DNA from: Bartonella sp. A05
Lineage (GTDB): Bacteria > Pseudomonadota > Alphaproteobacteria > Rhizobiales > Rhizobiaceae
Length of the DNA: 64,000 nucleotides
Reading direction: 5' to 3'
NCBI RefSeq assembly: GCF_026930145.1
Contig: NZ_JANHOJ010000002.1
Location: forward strand, 186,001 to 250,000
Shown: positions 9,508 through 18,506 of the stretch, one piece after another
How positions within the stretch are numbered: position 1 is the first letter of the stretch
Layout of the letters: each line of letters opens with the position of its first letter
Notes under the pieces: model-generated
What the model was told of the DNA's origin: nothing
Database searches by the model: none
Seen by the model: only the letters and a program-made list of their open reading frames with translations
Made by a program: the position numbers and the translations under genes

Positions 9508-11220
9508 ATGCGAAATGCAACAATATCCTGCTTTTTTACGCTCTTTATAGCAGGAAGCATAGTAATGTTATCACACGCCTACAGTAAGATGAATACGGCT
9601 ATTGATACACGCTCATTTACAGGATCCTATCTAGCTGGGCGACTTGCAAATTATGAGAACAAAACAAATCTCGCAATCGATTATTTTAAACAAGCACTCG
9701 TCTATCAACCGAACAATGTTGAAATACAAAAAGAGATCTTCGAAGCTATGCTATCCGTAGGTGCATTTAAAGAGGCTGTTAAACAAGCTAAAAAGCTTAA
9801 AAAACAAGGTATTGTAACGCCCTTTATTTCATTAACATTATCAATAGAAAATCTCATCAAAAAAGACTATAAGAATGTTCAATCTCTTCTAAAATTTGAA
9901 GCATCTCCTCCTATTAACAACCCAATATCTGAGCTTATAGGTGCTTGGGCCATATTCGGATCAGGCAATCAATCTAAAGCTATTAAAGATCTTGAAAAAC
10001 GTTTAGGACCCATCTGGTACGATCTTTTTATACATTACCATCTCGCTCTCATGAATGACTTGGCAGGACATACACAAAATGCAAAGAAGCATTTTATTCA
10101 AGCGCTTACCAACCAACAAGCCGCCATTATCGCCCCTGATACTTATGAACGCATTATTATAGCCTATGCCTCATTTCAGGTACGTCATAAAATGCGTAGC
10201 CAAGCTATTGAAACCCTCCGACATGGCGAACAAATATTGTTAGGTCGAGAATCTCTTAAAAATATCCGAAAAAGAATTGAAAAAGGTGCTAACCTAAAAA
10301 AACTCGTTGAAACTTCTCAACAAGGAGCTGGTGAAGTATTATATAGTTTTGGAGCATTCCTCAATCAAAAAAATTCAGAACGGGTTGCACGTATTTTCGA
10401 ACAATTATCTTTAACCTTATACCCTCAAAATGATGCAATACTATTCCAATTGGCAAATATCTCTGCCAAACTTAAAGATTTCGATCAAGCCATTAAACTT
10501 TATCGCGCCTTACCGCTAAAATCGCCTTATCACAAAGATGGACAGCTAAGACTTGCATTAACCCTTGCAAATAACAACAATCGGGATGAAGCCATTCAAT
10601 TGCTTACATCATTAAAAGAAAAGTTCCCCAATGATCGTTACATTCTTACAGCCTTAGCCAATATACATATGCAAAAAAATAACTTTTCTGAGTCTATCAA
10701 AATTATAGATTATGCCATTGCGCAAATAACAGATTTTCAAAAAGAAGATTGGAAGCTTTTTTATCAACGGGGTATCGCATTCGAACGTTTACAACAATGG
10801 CCAAAAGCTGAAATTGATTTACGAAAAGCGCTTGAATTATTCCCTAATCAACCACAAGTACTTAATTATCTGGGCTATTCACTTATTGAGCGGAATCAAA
10901 ATCTTGAAGAATCGCTTCAAATACTTCAAAAAGCCTCTGAATTAGACCCACCAGACGGTTATATTCTCGATTCTTTAGGGTGGGCTCATTATAAATTGAA
11001 ACAATACGATAAAGCTATTCAAATGTTGGAATCTGCTGTCAGATTGAAGCCCGAAGATCCAACGTTTAACGACCATTTGGGCGATGCTTATTGGCAAGTT
11101 GGGCGCAAACGTGAAGCAGTCTTCCAATGGAATCATGCGCTCGATGGAGAACACAAAAATCCAGAAAAAATCAAAGAAAAGATGAAATTCGGTTTAAAAG
11201 AAACAGCAATGTATAAATGA
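9508..11220 (+). CDS. Exported tetratricopeptide-repeat protein
   Basis: A predicted signal peptide (residues 1-25, ISCFFTLFIAGSIVMLSHAYS) is followed by about 540 residues of helical TPR-type repeats. Recognisable units include LAIDYFKQALVYQPNNVE, FDQAIKLYRALPLKSPYH, AEIDLRKALELFPNQPQVLN and YDKAIQMLESAVRLKPED. The family is a protein-interaction scaffold of the periplasm or outer-membrane periphery; no partner can be named. I chose ATG at 9508 because GAGGA lies 8 bases upstream; the frame is open back to a TTG at 9481. It lies between the polyprenyl synthase gene and glyQ on the plus strand. Confidence 0.82.
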   Translation: MRNATISCFFTLFIAGSIVMLSHAYSKMNTAIDTRSFTGSYLAGRLANYENKTNLAIDYFKQALVYQPNNVEIQKEIFEAMLSVGAFKEAVKQAKKLKKQGIVTPFISLTLSIENLIKKDYKNVQSLLKFEASPPINNPISELIGAWAIFGSGNQSKAIKDLEKRLGPIWYDLFIHYHLALMNDLAGHTQNAKKHFIQALTNQQAAIIAPDTYERIIIAYASFQVRHKMRSQAIETLRHGEQILLGRESLKNIRKRIEKGANLKKLVETSQQGAGEVLYSFGAFLNQKNSERVARIFEQLSLTLYPQNDAILFQLANISAKLKDFDQAIKLYRALPLKSPYHKDGQLRLALTLANNNNRDEAIQLLTSLKEKFPNDRYILTALANIHMQKNNFSESIKIIDYAIAQITDFQKEDWKLFYQRGIAFERLQQWPKAEIDLRKALELFPNQPQVLNYLGYSLIERNQNLEESLQILQKASELDPPDGYILDSLGWAHYKLKQYDKAIQMLESAVRLKPEDPTFNDHLGDAYWQVGRKREAVFQWNHALDGEHKNPEKIKEKMKFGLKETAMYK

Positions 11221-11310
11221 CAATGCTTAAAGATCGTAAACAACGAATAACTTGACCTCAAGCCTATAAATTAATAGATAACCTCAAAGGCTAAGATTCC
11301 TTTAGTCTTT

Positions 11311-11376
11311 ATCTGTTGGTTAAATATTAATCATTTGTTGATTCTATGCACAAATCATCTGTTGGTTAAATATTAA
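11311..11376 (+). repeat. 20-bp direct repeat pair upstream of glyQ
   Basis: ATCTGTTGGTTAAATATTAA occurs exactly at 11311-11330 and again at 11357-11376, ending 12 bases before the glyQ start. Between them, ATTTGTTGATT is a partial third copy. The second copy lies over the probable leader of glyQ. This could be a local tandem duplication by slippage or a duplicated regulatory site. Confidence 0.8.
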
Positions 11377-11388
11377 AGAGTATAAAGC

Positions 11389-12360
11389 GTGAATCTGCCT
11401 GAACATCTAAATCCTACGCGTTCTTTTCAAGGGCTTATTTTAACCTTACAAAATTACTGGGCTGAACAGGGGTGCGCAATTCTGCAACCCTACGATATGG
11501 AAGTTGGTGCTGGAACTTTTCATCCCGCAACAACGTTGCGTTCATTGGGGCCACGCCCTTGGAAAGTGGCCTATGTCCAACCTTGCCGGCGCCCAACAGA
11601 TGGCCGATACGGTGAAAATCCAAATCGTTTACAGCATTATTATCAATTTCAAGTTCTTATCAAACCCTCCCCACAGAATTTACAAGAGCTTTATATCAAT
11701 TCACTACAAGCTATCGGCCTTAATACAAAACTTCACGATATCCGCTTTGTTGAAGATGATTGGGAAAGCCCAACACTTGGCGCTTGGGGGCTTGGATGGG
11801 AATGCTGGTGCGATGGAATGGAAGTCACACAATTCACTTATTTTCAACAAGTCTGTGGCTTTGAATGTTCCCCAGTTTCAGGAGAACTCACTTACGGACT
11901 TGAGCGTTTAGCGATGTATATTCAAAATGTCGATAATGTCTATGATCTTAACTTTAATGGCTTAGATGGTGCAGACCGAATAAGTTATGGTGACATTTTC
12001 CTGCAAGCAGAACAAGAATATTCACGCCATAATTTTGAGTTTGCGGACACTAAAATCCTGCATCAACATTTTATCGACGCAGAAAATGAATGTAATGCAC
12101 TTTTGGAAGCTGGAAAACCAAAAGAGGATGGCGGCTTACATCTCTGTGTTTTACCTGCTTATGATCAATGTATCAAAGCCAGCCATATCTTTAATCTTTT
12201 GCAAGCACGTGGTGTTATCTCTGTAACCGAGCGGCAAAATTATATTCTTCGCGTTCGCGATCTTGCTCGCCGCTGTGGTAAAGCTTTTTTATCCACTGAA
12301 GCTGGTAACGCACATGCTACAGAAAAAGCCAATAACAAACATGCTAAGGGAGAAGTTTAA
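11389..12360 (+). CDS. glyQ: Glycyl-tRNA synthetase alpha subunit
   Basis: Catalytic subunit of the bacterial alpha2beta2 glycyl-tRNA synthetase, forming glycyl-adenylate. Conserved blocks include [18 protein letters not shown] (about 13-30), [19 protein letters not shown] (33-51), [19 protein letters not shown] and the [18 protein letters not shown] region. The start is GTG at 11389. It ends with TAATG, overlapping the glyS start by one base, so the two subunits are made together. At 323 residues it is slightly longer than E. coli GlyQ (303), with an Ala/Lys-rich tail. Confidence 0.97.
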   Translation: MNLPEHLNPTRSFQGLILTLQNYWAEQGCAILQPYDMEVGAGTFHPATTLRSLGPRPWKVAYVQPCRRPTDGRYGENPNRLQHYYQFQVLIKPSPQNLQELYINSLQAIGLNTKLHDIRFVEDDWESPTLGAWGLGWECWCDGMEVTQFTYFQQVCGFECSPVSGELTYGLERLAMYIQNVDNVYDLNFNGLDGADRISYGDIFLQAEQEYSRHNFEFADTKILHQHFIDAENECNALLEAGKPKEDGGLHLCVLPAYDQCIKASHIFNLLQARGVISVTERQNYILRVRDLARRCGKAFLSTEAGNAHATEKANNKHAKGEV

Positions 12361-15050
12361 TGCCTGATCTTCTCATTGAACTTTTCAGCGAAGAAATCCC
12401 TGCACGCCTACAACGCAAAGCTGCTGCTGACTTTAAGAAGTGCGTTACAAACAAACTTGTTGATGCAGGTTTAACCTATAAAGCCGCCTGTGAATATTGG
12501 ACACCTCGTCGGCTTACATTAGACATACGCGCTCTCTCTACGCGTTCAAAAGATATCCGAGAAGAACGCAAAGGCCCCAGCATACAAGCACCACAAAAAG
12601 CGATTGATGGCTTTTTACGTGCAGTAGGTCTTGATGATGTTTCTCAAGCAAAAATTACGCATGATAACAAAAAGGGTGATTTTTATGTTGCTGAAATCAT
12701 CAAAAAAGGTCGTGCAGCAGAAGACATTATTGCCGATATTATGCCTAATGTTATTCGTAATTTTCCATGGCCCAAATCGATGCGTTGGGGGAAAGATTCA
12801 GCCGAAAATGGAGCATTGAAATGGATTCGGCCTTTGCAAAATATTCTTTGCGTTTTTGGACCAGAAACCGGTGAGACAAAGGTTGTTCCATTTGCTGTTG
12901 GTTCTCTCCAAAGCAATGATTTAACCTATGGTCATCGCTTCTTAAGGAATGAAAAACCGATCAAGGTACGCCGCTTTGATGACTATGTTGCCCAACTTGA
13001 AGAACATAAAGTCATTTTGGATGCAGAGCAGCGAAAAAATATTATTTTAACAGATGCACAAAATCTTTGCTTTGCAAATGGTTTGGAATTGGTTGAAGAT
13101 AATGCCCTCATAGAAGAAGTTGCAGGACTTGTTGAATGGCCTGTCGTTCTCATGAGCGATTTTGACAAAGCTTTTCTTGAGATGCCTTCAGAAGTTATTC
13201 GCCTCACCATTCGAACCCATCAAAAATGCTTTGTAACTCGCAAACAAGATGAAAAAGAAAAATTATCTAATCATTTTATTCTCGTCTCAAATATGCTTGC
13301 AAGTGATGAAGGCCAAGAAATTGCTAAAGGCAATAGCAAAGTTGTCAATGCTCGTCTCTCCGATGCACTCCATTTCTGGAAAATAGATCAGCGTGATTTG
13401 CCTAACATTGCAGACTTACAAGATCATTATGATTATTATGCTAGAGAGTTTTCGCTTTATGTAGATAAACCTCTCGATCAGAGAATGGCACAGCTTGACC
13501 ATTTTGATGTCATTTTTCATGTTAAATTAGGAACACAAAGCGATAGAGTAAAGCGGATAGCTTCTTTAGTAGAAAAGATTGCGAGTGGTTTGAATGCTCC
13601 CACCACCTTAGCAAAACGTGCAGCATTTCTTGCAAAAGCTGATTTACAAACACAAATGGTTGATGAATTTCCAGAACTACAAGGGCTTATAGGGAAAGAA
13701 TATGCACTTATCCAAAAAGAAAATCCCCGTGTTGCTGAAGCAATTGAAGATCACTATAAGCCTCTGGGACCAACAGATCGTGTTCCACAAGAACCTGTTG
13801 CTATAGCCGTTGCATTAGCAGATAAGATTGATACGCTGGTTGGTTTTTGGCTTATTAATGAAAAACCTACAGGTTCAAAAGATCCCTACGCATTGAGACG
13901 AGCTGCTCTTGGAATTATAAGGATTATACTTTCGCATAACTTGAAAATTAACCTAATGGATCTCTTCTATCATGCAATGAAACTTTTGGTATTGCAAAGA
14001 GCAAAATATATAAGATATAAAGAGGACACTATACCATCAATACACACTATTGATGACTGTTTAAAACAGAAACTCCAAGATGCAATATCCATCATAAGAG
14101 TTGCGAATCCTGTACAGTTATATTCTTTTTTGCAACTACGTAATTTCATCGACGAAATTCAGAAGCTGTTTGCAGCACATGAGAATGATAGGGCTAGCTC
14201 TGATTTCGAAAAGATCGAAGAGAAAGTTAATCATTTGATACAAAAACTCAAAGAGACAATTGGTCATTCATTTCTCAATGCATTTGCTAACTCACATGGC
14301 AATCCTCACTACGACATATGTACAATAATCACACATAACTGGCATAATGCACTCAAAAAATTTGAACTCGCCTCTTTTGCTAGTCTAAACGATTGGCGTA
14401 AAGGTTTTGGGCATCCTGAGTTCAAAAAGTTCATATCCTCTATTACTTCTTTGACACGAAGTGAACTTTTACATGCAAGCGAAGCAATAAATAATACAAT
14501 ACCAGAATCTATGGTTTCAGAAGAGACAAAAAAGGTTGCATTAGATCTATTGTCCTTCTTTCATGAACGCTTGAAAGTCCAACTTAAAGATGAAGGAGCA
14601 CGTCATGATGCTATTGAAGCTGTTTTAACAAAAGGTGCTGATGATTTTAGATTAGTTGTACATCGTGTTAAATTACTCACAGCCTTTATCAACACAGATG
14701 ATGGTAACAAACTTGTAGTTGCTGTAAAACGTATCGTCAACATTCTTGAAAATGAAAGAAAAAAAGGCACAGAAATAACAAAGAAAGTTAATCCTGACCT
14801 TTTTGTTCACCAAGCTGAAAAATATCTAAACTGTGCGTACCTCGATGTAGACGGTAGAATATTCATGACATCTAATTATTCAGATTATCTTAATATTTTA
14901 GTGCGACTTGTAGAACCTATTGATATATTTTTCGAAAATGTACTGGTGAATGATAAAAATCCCGATATTCGGGCTAATCGTCTTGCTCTTCTTGAATGTA
15001 TCCGCACATTAACGCTACAGGTTGCTGACTTCTCAAAACTAGCAGTTTAA
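12360..15050 (+). CDS. glyS: Glycyl-tRNA synthetase beta subunit with large internal insertion
   Basis: The beta subunit carries the tRNA-recognition domains of the tetrameric enzyme. It opens with the typical LLIELFSEEIPARLQ (4-18) and has the HD-like segment HFDVIFHVKLGTQSDR (about 381-396), DPYALRRAALGIIRIIL (508-524) and, near the C-terminus, DLLSFFHERLKVQLKDEGARHD (729-750). The usual length is about 690-700 residues; here it is 896. The excess lies between about residues 550 and 720, splitting two blocks that are normally close together. The insert is charged, helix-prone and in frame, and I do not recognise it. The flanking anticodon-binding region looks intact, so the enzyme is probably functional. 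Confidence 0.93.
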   Translation: MPDLLIELFSEEIPARLQRKAAADFKKCVTNKLVDAGLTYKAACEYWTPRRLTLDIRALSTRSKDIREERKGPSIQAPQKAIDGFLRAVGLDDVSQAKITHDNKKGDFYVAEIIKKGRAAEDIIADIMPNVIRNFPWPKSMRWGKDSAENGALKWIRPLQNILCVFGPETGETKVVPFAVGSLQSNDLTYGHRFLRNEKPIKVRRFDDYVAQLEEHKVILDAEQRKNIILTDAQNLCFANGLELVEDNALIEEVAGLVEWPVVLMSDFDKAFLEMPSEVIRLTIRTHQKCFVTRKQDEKEKLSNHFILVSNMLASDEGQEIAKGNSKVVNARLSDALHFWKIDQRDLPNIADLQDHYDYYAREFSLYVDKPLDQRMAQLDHFDVIFHVKLGTQSDRVKRIASLVEKIASGLNAPTTLAKRAAFLAKADLQTQMVDEFPELQGLIGKEYALIQKENPRVAEAIEDHYKPLGPTDRVPQEPVAIAVALADKIDTLVGFWLINEKPTGSKDPYALRRAALGIIRIILSHNLKINLMDLFYHAMKLLVLQRAKYIRYKEDTIPSIHTIDDCLKQKLQDAISIIRVANPVQLYSFLQLRNFIDEIQKLFAAHENDRASSDFEKIEEKVNHLIQKLKETIGHSFLNAFANSHGNPHYDICTIITHNWHNALKKFELASFASLNDWRKGFGHPEFKKFISSITSLTRSELLHASEAINNTIPESMVSEETKKVALDLLSFFHERLKVQLKDEGARHDAIEAVLTKGADDFRLVVHRVKLLTAFINTDDGNKLVVAVKRIVNILENERKKGTEITKKVNPDLFVHQAEKYLNCAYLDVDGRIFMTSNYSDYLNILVRLVEPIDIFFENVLVNDKNPDIRANRLALLECIRTLTLQVADFSKLAV

Positions 15051-15433
15051 AATATTCATTTAATTCTTCAATAGCGTTTTCAGAAGTGTTAAAATTGTAT
15101 GGTTTTCTTAAAACCGTACAGGATTGCTGTATATCTGTACAAATGAAGATTTATAATTAATCGCCGAAACGACTAAGCACATGATCGAAGATAAAAACTG
15201 AGAGAAAGTACAATTAAAATTTTCTACTCCACATCGCGCAGATCATTTCCAGAGCTATAAATGCACACTATTTCGAAAGCTTATGCATTTTAGCAGGTTA
15301 TGAATCTTACCAATCAAAATAAAAAAAGCTTACCTCTTAAAAGATAAGCTCCTTAAAAACTATATTTTCAAAAACAAGCTCTTTAAACGTTTCAAGCAGA
15401 GCAGCCTTGCAATATTCAAAGCTCCAAGCAGCA
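15051..15433. other. Intergenic region between convergent glyS and atpF
   Basis: This 383-base gap has no supportable gene. It holds a hairpin on the glyS side: arms 15097-15106 and 15110-15119 pair over 10 bases with one G-T wobble and a CTT loop, about 47 bases after glyS, without a T-run. It also holds the strong atp terminator at 15321-15350. The remainder shows nothing recognisable. Confidence 0.6.
15321..15350 (-). terminator. Rho-independent terminator of the F0 ATP synthase operon
   Basis: Read on the minus strand, AGCTTA...TAAGCT arms (15345-15350 with 15327-15332), extended by TCTT/AAGA inside, form a hairpin directly followed by a run of seven T (15321-15327). It lies about 84 bases beyond the atpF stop. 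This is the clearest intrinsic terminator in the first half of the window. Confidence 0.75.
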
Positions 15434-15913
15434 TCAATTGAGGTAGGCCTTCACCTTCGTGAGAGACTCTTTAATAAGATCATCAGCTTTCTTAGGGTCT
15501 AATTCCTTAGCAATAAGCTCACGTGCAGCAGAAACAGCCAAGTCAATAGAAGATAAAGAAACCATCCGTATTGCTTCAGCTTCTGCTTGAGCAATTTTTT
15601 GATCCGCTAACTTATTGCGATTTTGTACATACTTTTCCGCTTTCGCACGCGCCTCAGCAAGGATAGCCTCAACCTCATGCTTAGCAGCAGCAACAATTTC
15701 TTGAGCATCTTTCTCTGCATCTGCACGCTTGCGCTGATATTCAGCCAGAACTTCCTGAGCTTCCTCACGCAAACGAAGCGCCTCATCCATCTCGTCCTTT
15801 ATACGCTTTGCTCTAGCATCAAGATTTCGTATGACTATATCTGGGATTTTGAAATAAAACAAAAGAGCAAGAAAAAAAACTAATCCAACAAAGGCCCAAA
15901 ATGTATCTGTCAT
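15434..15913 (-). CDS. atpF: ATP synthase F0 subunit B
   Basis: Peripheral-stalk subunit linking F1 to the membrane a subunit. One N-terminal membrane helix (FWAFVGLVFFLALLFYFKIP, about 5-24) is followed by a long charged coiled coil rich in Glu, Lys and Ala (AEKDAQEIVAAAKHEVEAIL) to the end. At 159 residues it has the standard length. It is the last gene of atpI-B-E-B'-B, the alphaproteobacterial arrangement in which F0 and F1 genes sit in separate operons. A five-base gap separates it from the B' gene, and a strong terminator follows. Confidence 0.95.
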   Translation of the reverse strand: MTDTFWAFVGLVFFLALLFYFKIPDIVIRNLDARAKRIKDEMDEALRLREEAQEVLAEYQRKRADAEKDAQEIVAAAKHEVEAILAEARAKAEKYVQNRNKLADQKIAQAEAEAIRMVSLSSIDLAVSAARELIAKELDPKKADDLIKESLTKVKAYLN

Positions 15914-15918
15914 TTCTA

Positions 15919-16491
15919 TTATCCTTTATAGCCCGCAGTTTCAACAGCTGAGCTAACAGATTCCTTACTAACATCAACATCAATCAATTTCTTAACAATT
16001 TCAAGAGCTATTTCTTCAGAAATAGAACCAACATTCTGCATAGCTTTGTCTCGAATTTTTGTTATTTGACTTTCAGCATCTGCAAGCTTTTTCTCTAACT
16101 TCTCTTCAATTTCTTTTCGTTCAAGTTCAGACTTTTCTTTGATTTCATCATGGGCTTTTTGCGTTATAGCATGTGCCCGTAAACGGGATTCTGCTAATTC
16201 CTTTTCATAAGCTTCAACCACAGCATCCGCTTCCTGCTTCATGCGCATTGCTTGATCCAAATCAGCCGCGATTCGATCCCGGCGTGTTTCTATAACACCA
16301 CCAATACGTGGCACAATCACACGAGAGATAAAGAAATAGAAAAATCCAAAGGAAACCGCTAACCAAAAAAAGTGTGAAAAAAAATGTGAAAAATCAAAAG
16401 GTGGAAACACACGATCTGCATGTTCTGCCGCATTTTCAACACGTTCTCTCAGCATTTCAGCAGTCTGTGCAGAGGCGCTAGAAACAAACAT
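15919..16491 (-). CDS. atpF': ATP synthase F0 subunit B' (second b-type subunit)
   Basis: The second peripheral-stalk subunit, found in photosynthetic bacteria and alphaproteobacteria, pairs with B as a heterodimer. Residues 1-30 are a polar lead ([20 protein letters not shown]). A membrane helix follows ([20 protein letters not shown], about 40-60), then a long coiled coil dominated by Glu and Lys ([20 protein letters not shown]). At 190 residues it is longer than B because of the N-terminal extension. Some annotations call it atpG or atpX. It lies between atpE and atpF. Confidence 0.93.
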   Translation of the reverse strand: MFVSSASAQTAEMLRERVENAAEHADRVFPPFDFSHFFSHFFWLAVSFGFFYFFISRVIVPRIGGVIETRRDRIAADLDQAMRMKQEADAVVEAYEKELAESRLRAHAITQKAHDEIKEKSELERKEIEEKLEKKLADAESQITKIRDKAMQNVGSISEEIALEIVKKLIDVDVSKESVSSAVETAGYKG

Positions 16492-16601
16492 CCTATTTAT
16501 CCTTCAAACAACTTAACCAAGATTCTGTACACAAAACCTATAGCCATTGATTCGTTTTTCTCCCATTAGAAACCATAAGAGTTTTCTTAGGAGGCATAAG
16601 A

Positions 16602-16634
16602 GAATGTCTGCCCTTGCGGGAGAAACAGACATTC
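16602..16634 (-). promoter_or_regulatory. Intercistronic stem-loop between atpE and B' gene
   Basis: Perfect nine-base arms GAATGTCTG (16602-16610) and CAGACATTC (16626-16634) enclose a 15-base loop containing CCC...GGG. On the minus strand the hairpin begins 17 bases after the atpE stop and has no T-run, so it is not a standard terminator. Position and shape suit an mRNA-stabilising or processing element that raises c-subunit yield. Confidence 0.55.
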
Positions 16635-16651
16635 CCTGTTGAAGGTAATTA

Positions 16652-16882
16652 TTAAACTGCAAAAAGAAGCAAAAGAGCAATAAGTAATGAGAAAATACCC
16701 AAAGCTTCCGTTACAGCAAAACCAAAAACGAGACGGCCAAACTGACTATCCGCAGCTGATGGATTCCGTAGCGCACCAGAAAGATAGCTACCAAAAATAT
16801 TTCCAAGACCCAAAGCCGTTCCAGCCATACCAAAGCAAGCAAGACCAGCACCAATATATTTTGCTGCAAGTACCAATTCCAT
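16652..16882 (-). CDS. atpE: ATP synthase F0 subunit c
   Basis: Proteolipid forming the proton-driven rotor ring. Two membrane helices (about residues 6-30 and 52-75) are joined by the polar loop [11 protein letters not shown]. The proton-carrying acidic residue is the Glu in [13 protein letters not shown] (about residue 59). A glycine-rich [17 protein letters not shown] lines the first helix. At 76 residues it has normal length. No Na+-type ligand set is seen, so a proton ring is expected. An intercistronic hairpin follows the gene. Confidence 0.96.
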   Translation of the reverse strand: MELVLAAKYIGAGLACFGMAGTALGLGNIFGSYLSGALRNPSAADSQFGRLVFGFAVTEALGIFSLLIALLLLFAV

Positions 16883-16936
16883 ATTATTCTCCTTTAAAGC
16901 GAAATTGCACTGTCTGACGGAAACCCGTCAATCCTA

Positions 16937-17695
16937 TTAATGTCCCGGATGAACGGCATCATTGAGATACATACACGTTAAAACCGTAAAGACATAAGCT
17001 TGAAGAAACGCCACCAAAAACTCAAGGGCGGTAATTGCCACAGTCATAATAAGTGGCAAAACCGATCCGCCAATACCTACAACTCCTACCCCAATCATTG
17101 AAACAATAAAACCAGAAAATACTTTGAGTGTAATGTGACCAGCAAGCATATTAGCAAAAAGGCGAAGTGATAGACTGATTGGACGAGAGAAGAAAGAAAT
17201 AACTTCAATCATCGTGACCAAAGGCAAAATTATAACTGGCACACCACTAGGAACAAACAGTTTTAAAAAACCAAGCCCATGCTTATAAAAACCATAACCT
17301 ATTACCGTTAAAATGACCAACATCGCCAACGAAAAAGTAATCATAATTTGAGAGGTAATGGTATAAAAATAAGGGAAAAGCCCGATAAAATTAGCAACCA
17401 GAATAAAAATAAATAACGAAAAAACGAGAGGGAAAAACCGCATCCCTTGCACACCAGATGATTCACGCAAAGTTGATGCTACAAATTCATACGCCATTTC
17501 AGAAATGGACTGCATCCGTGTTGGAACCAAACCGCGACTTGATGATGAAACGAAAAGAAATACTGAAGATAAAACGACAGTAGCGACGATAAAAAATGAT
17601 ACATTCGTAAACGACAAATCTATATTCCCTATGGAAATATTAATCAGCCGTGAAATCTCGAACTGATGAACGGGATCTGGAGCGTGTGATGTCAC
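16937..17695 (-). CDS. atpB: ATP synthase F0 subunit a
   Basis: Integral membrane subunit providing the proton half-channels. There are five to six hydrophobic helices. The essential arginine is in [16 protein letters not shown] (about residue 175 onward), and the C-terminal helix carries the partner residues in [24 protein letters not shown]. The N-terminal part [11 protein letters not shown] is typical of alphaproteobacterial a subunits. At 252 residues it has standard length. It is preceded by atpI with a seven-base gap and followed by atpE after 54 bases. Confidence 0.96.
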   Translation of the reverse strand: MTSHAPDPVHQFEISRLINISIGNIDLSFTNVSFFIVATVVLSSVFLFVSSSSRGLVPTRMQSISEMAYEFVASTLRESSGVQGMRFFPLVFSLFIFILVANFIGLFPYFYTITSQIMITFSLAMLVILTVIGYGFYKHGLGFLKLFVPSGVPVIILPLVTMIEVISFFSRPISLSLRLFANMLAGHITLKVFSGFIVSMIGVGVVGIGGSVLPLIMTVAITALEFLVAFLQAYVFTVLTCMYLNDAVHPGH

Positions 17696-17702
17696 TTTAA
17701 CC

Positions 17703-18143
17703 TCACTGATTGGGTCTATCGACCTCTTTATCTTGACGCAATGCGCCGTGTTGCCCTAACCGACTGGGAGCAATATACCCCACAGACCGAAGAATATTCA
17801 ATATACCAGCAGCAAATCCAAGAAAAAGAAAAAATATCAGTCCCCATGGCAATGAACCTGCTAATTGATCAAAACCCAATCCTAAAACAACGCCAACAAC
17901 AACGCTTGCCAAGAATTCGCTGGACAATTTAATGGCACCAGCCATACCTTTTATCGACTCTTTTCTCTTACTTTCGGATTCTTGTTTCTCTAATGCTTTC
18001 TTACGCATTAAAGCTAACCCTAAATTCTGACTACGACCTTTTAAATCCTCCGAATGAAACCCTTTTTCTTGCTTCTGCCCTTCAGCTTCTCTTTGTGATA
18101 TAATAGGTTCATTGCCTTTAGCCATAATTGGCTCCTCAATCAA
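17703..18143 (-). CDS. atpI: ATP synthase assembly/accessory protein AtpI
   Basis: Non-structural F0 protein that helps assemble the c-ring. About 75 polar, Lys/Glu-rich residues are followed by two membrane helices ([20 protein letters not shown] and [19 protein letters not shown]) and a polar tail. The first ATG is at 18143; MAKGNEP, seven codons in at 18125, is an alternative. It is the first gene of the F0 operon, so the operon promoter should lie in the 363 bases upstream. Confidence 0.88.
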   Translation of the reverse strand: MIEEPIMAKGNEPIISQREAEGQKQEKGFHSEDLKGRSQNLGLALMRKKALEKQESESKRKESIKGMAGAIKLSSEFLASVVVGVVLGLGFDQLAGSLPWGLIFFLFLGFAAGILNILRSVGYIAPSRLGQHGALRQDKEVDRPNQ

Positions 18144-18506
18144 AAAGCAAAGTCAAAACACACACCACAAAATTGGGTGCAACATATTGCGATCAAATTT
18201 ATTCGTCAAGTCATCAAAAAAAATCTACCACAAGGATTTTATCAATAAACAAACGATCATCATTGATCGCAAAATTATGTATCCCCATTCTATCTAACTT
18301 AACCATTAAATGAGGCTAAGATAAGTATACAATTGCATAATGATACGTTCTGGAACGACCTTACCAAACAATACATAGCTGATTGTATGTTTGGTTTAAA
18401 AAACTCAATAGCTTCTAAAAAGAAAGTTATTTTCTTAAAAACGTTATGAAATACAAATCTCTTTACTTTTATAAAGCCCCAAAACATCGCTCACAAATAA
18501 AAAACA
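18144..18506. other. Intergenic region between der and the F0 operon
   Basis: This 363-base stretch lies upstream of atpI and downstream of der, both on the minus strand. It should contain the F0 operon promoter and the der 3' end. A short hairpin CGATCA-TCAT-TGATCG (18254-18269) is visible about 110 bases upstream of atpI. No convincing gene, RNA or terminator with a T-run was found. Confidence 0.5.

Noticed and set aside
18299-18487. 62-codon minus-strand frame downstream of der
   Set aside because: No ribosome-binding site and composition of random AT-rich translation.
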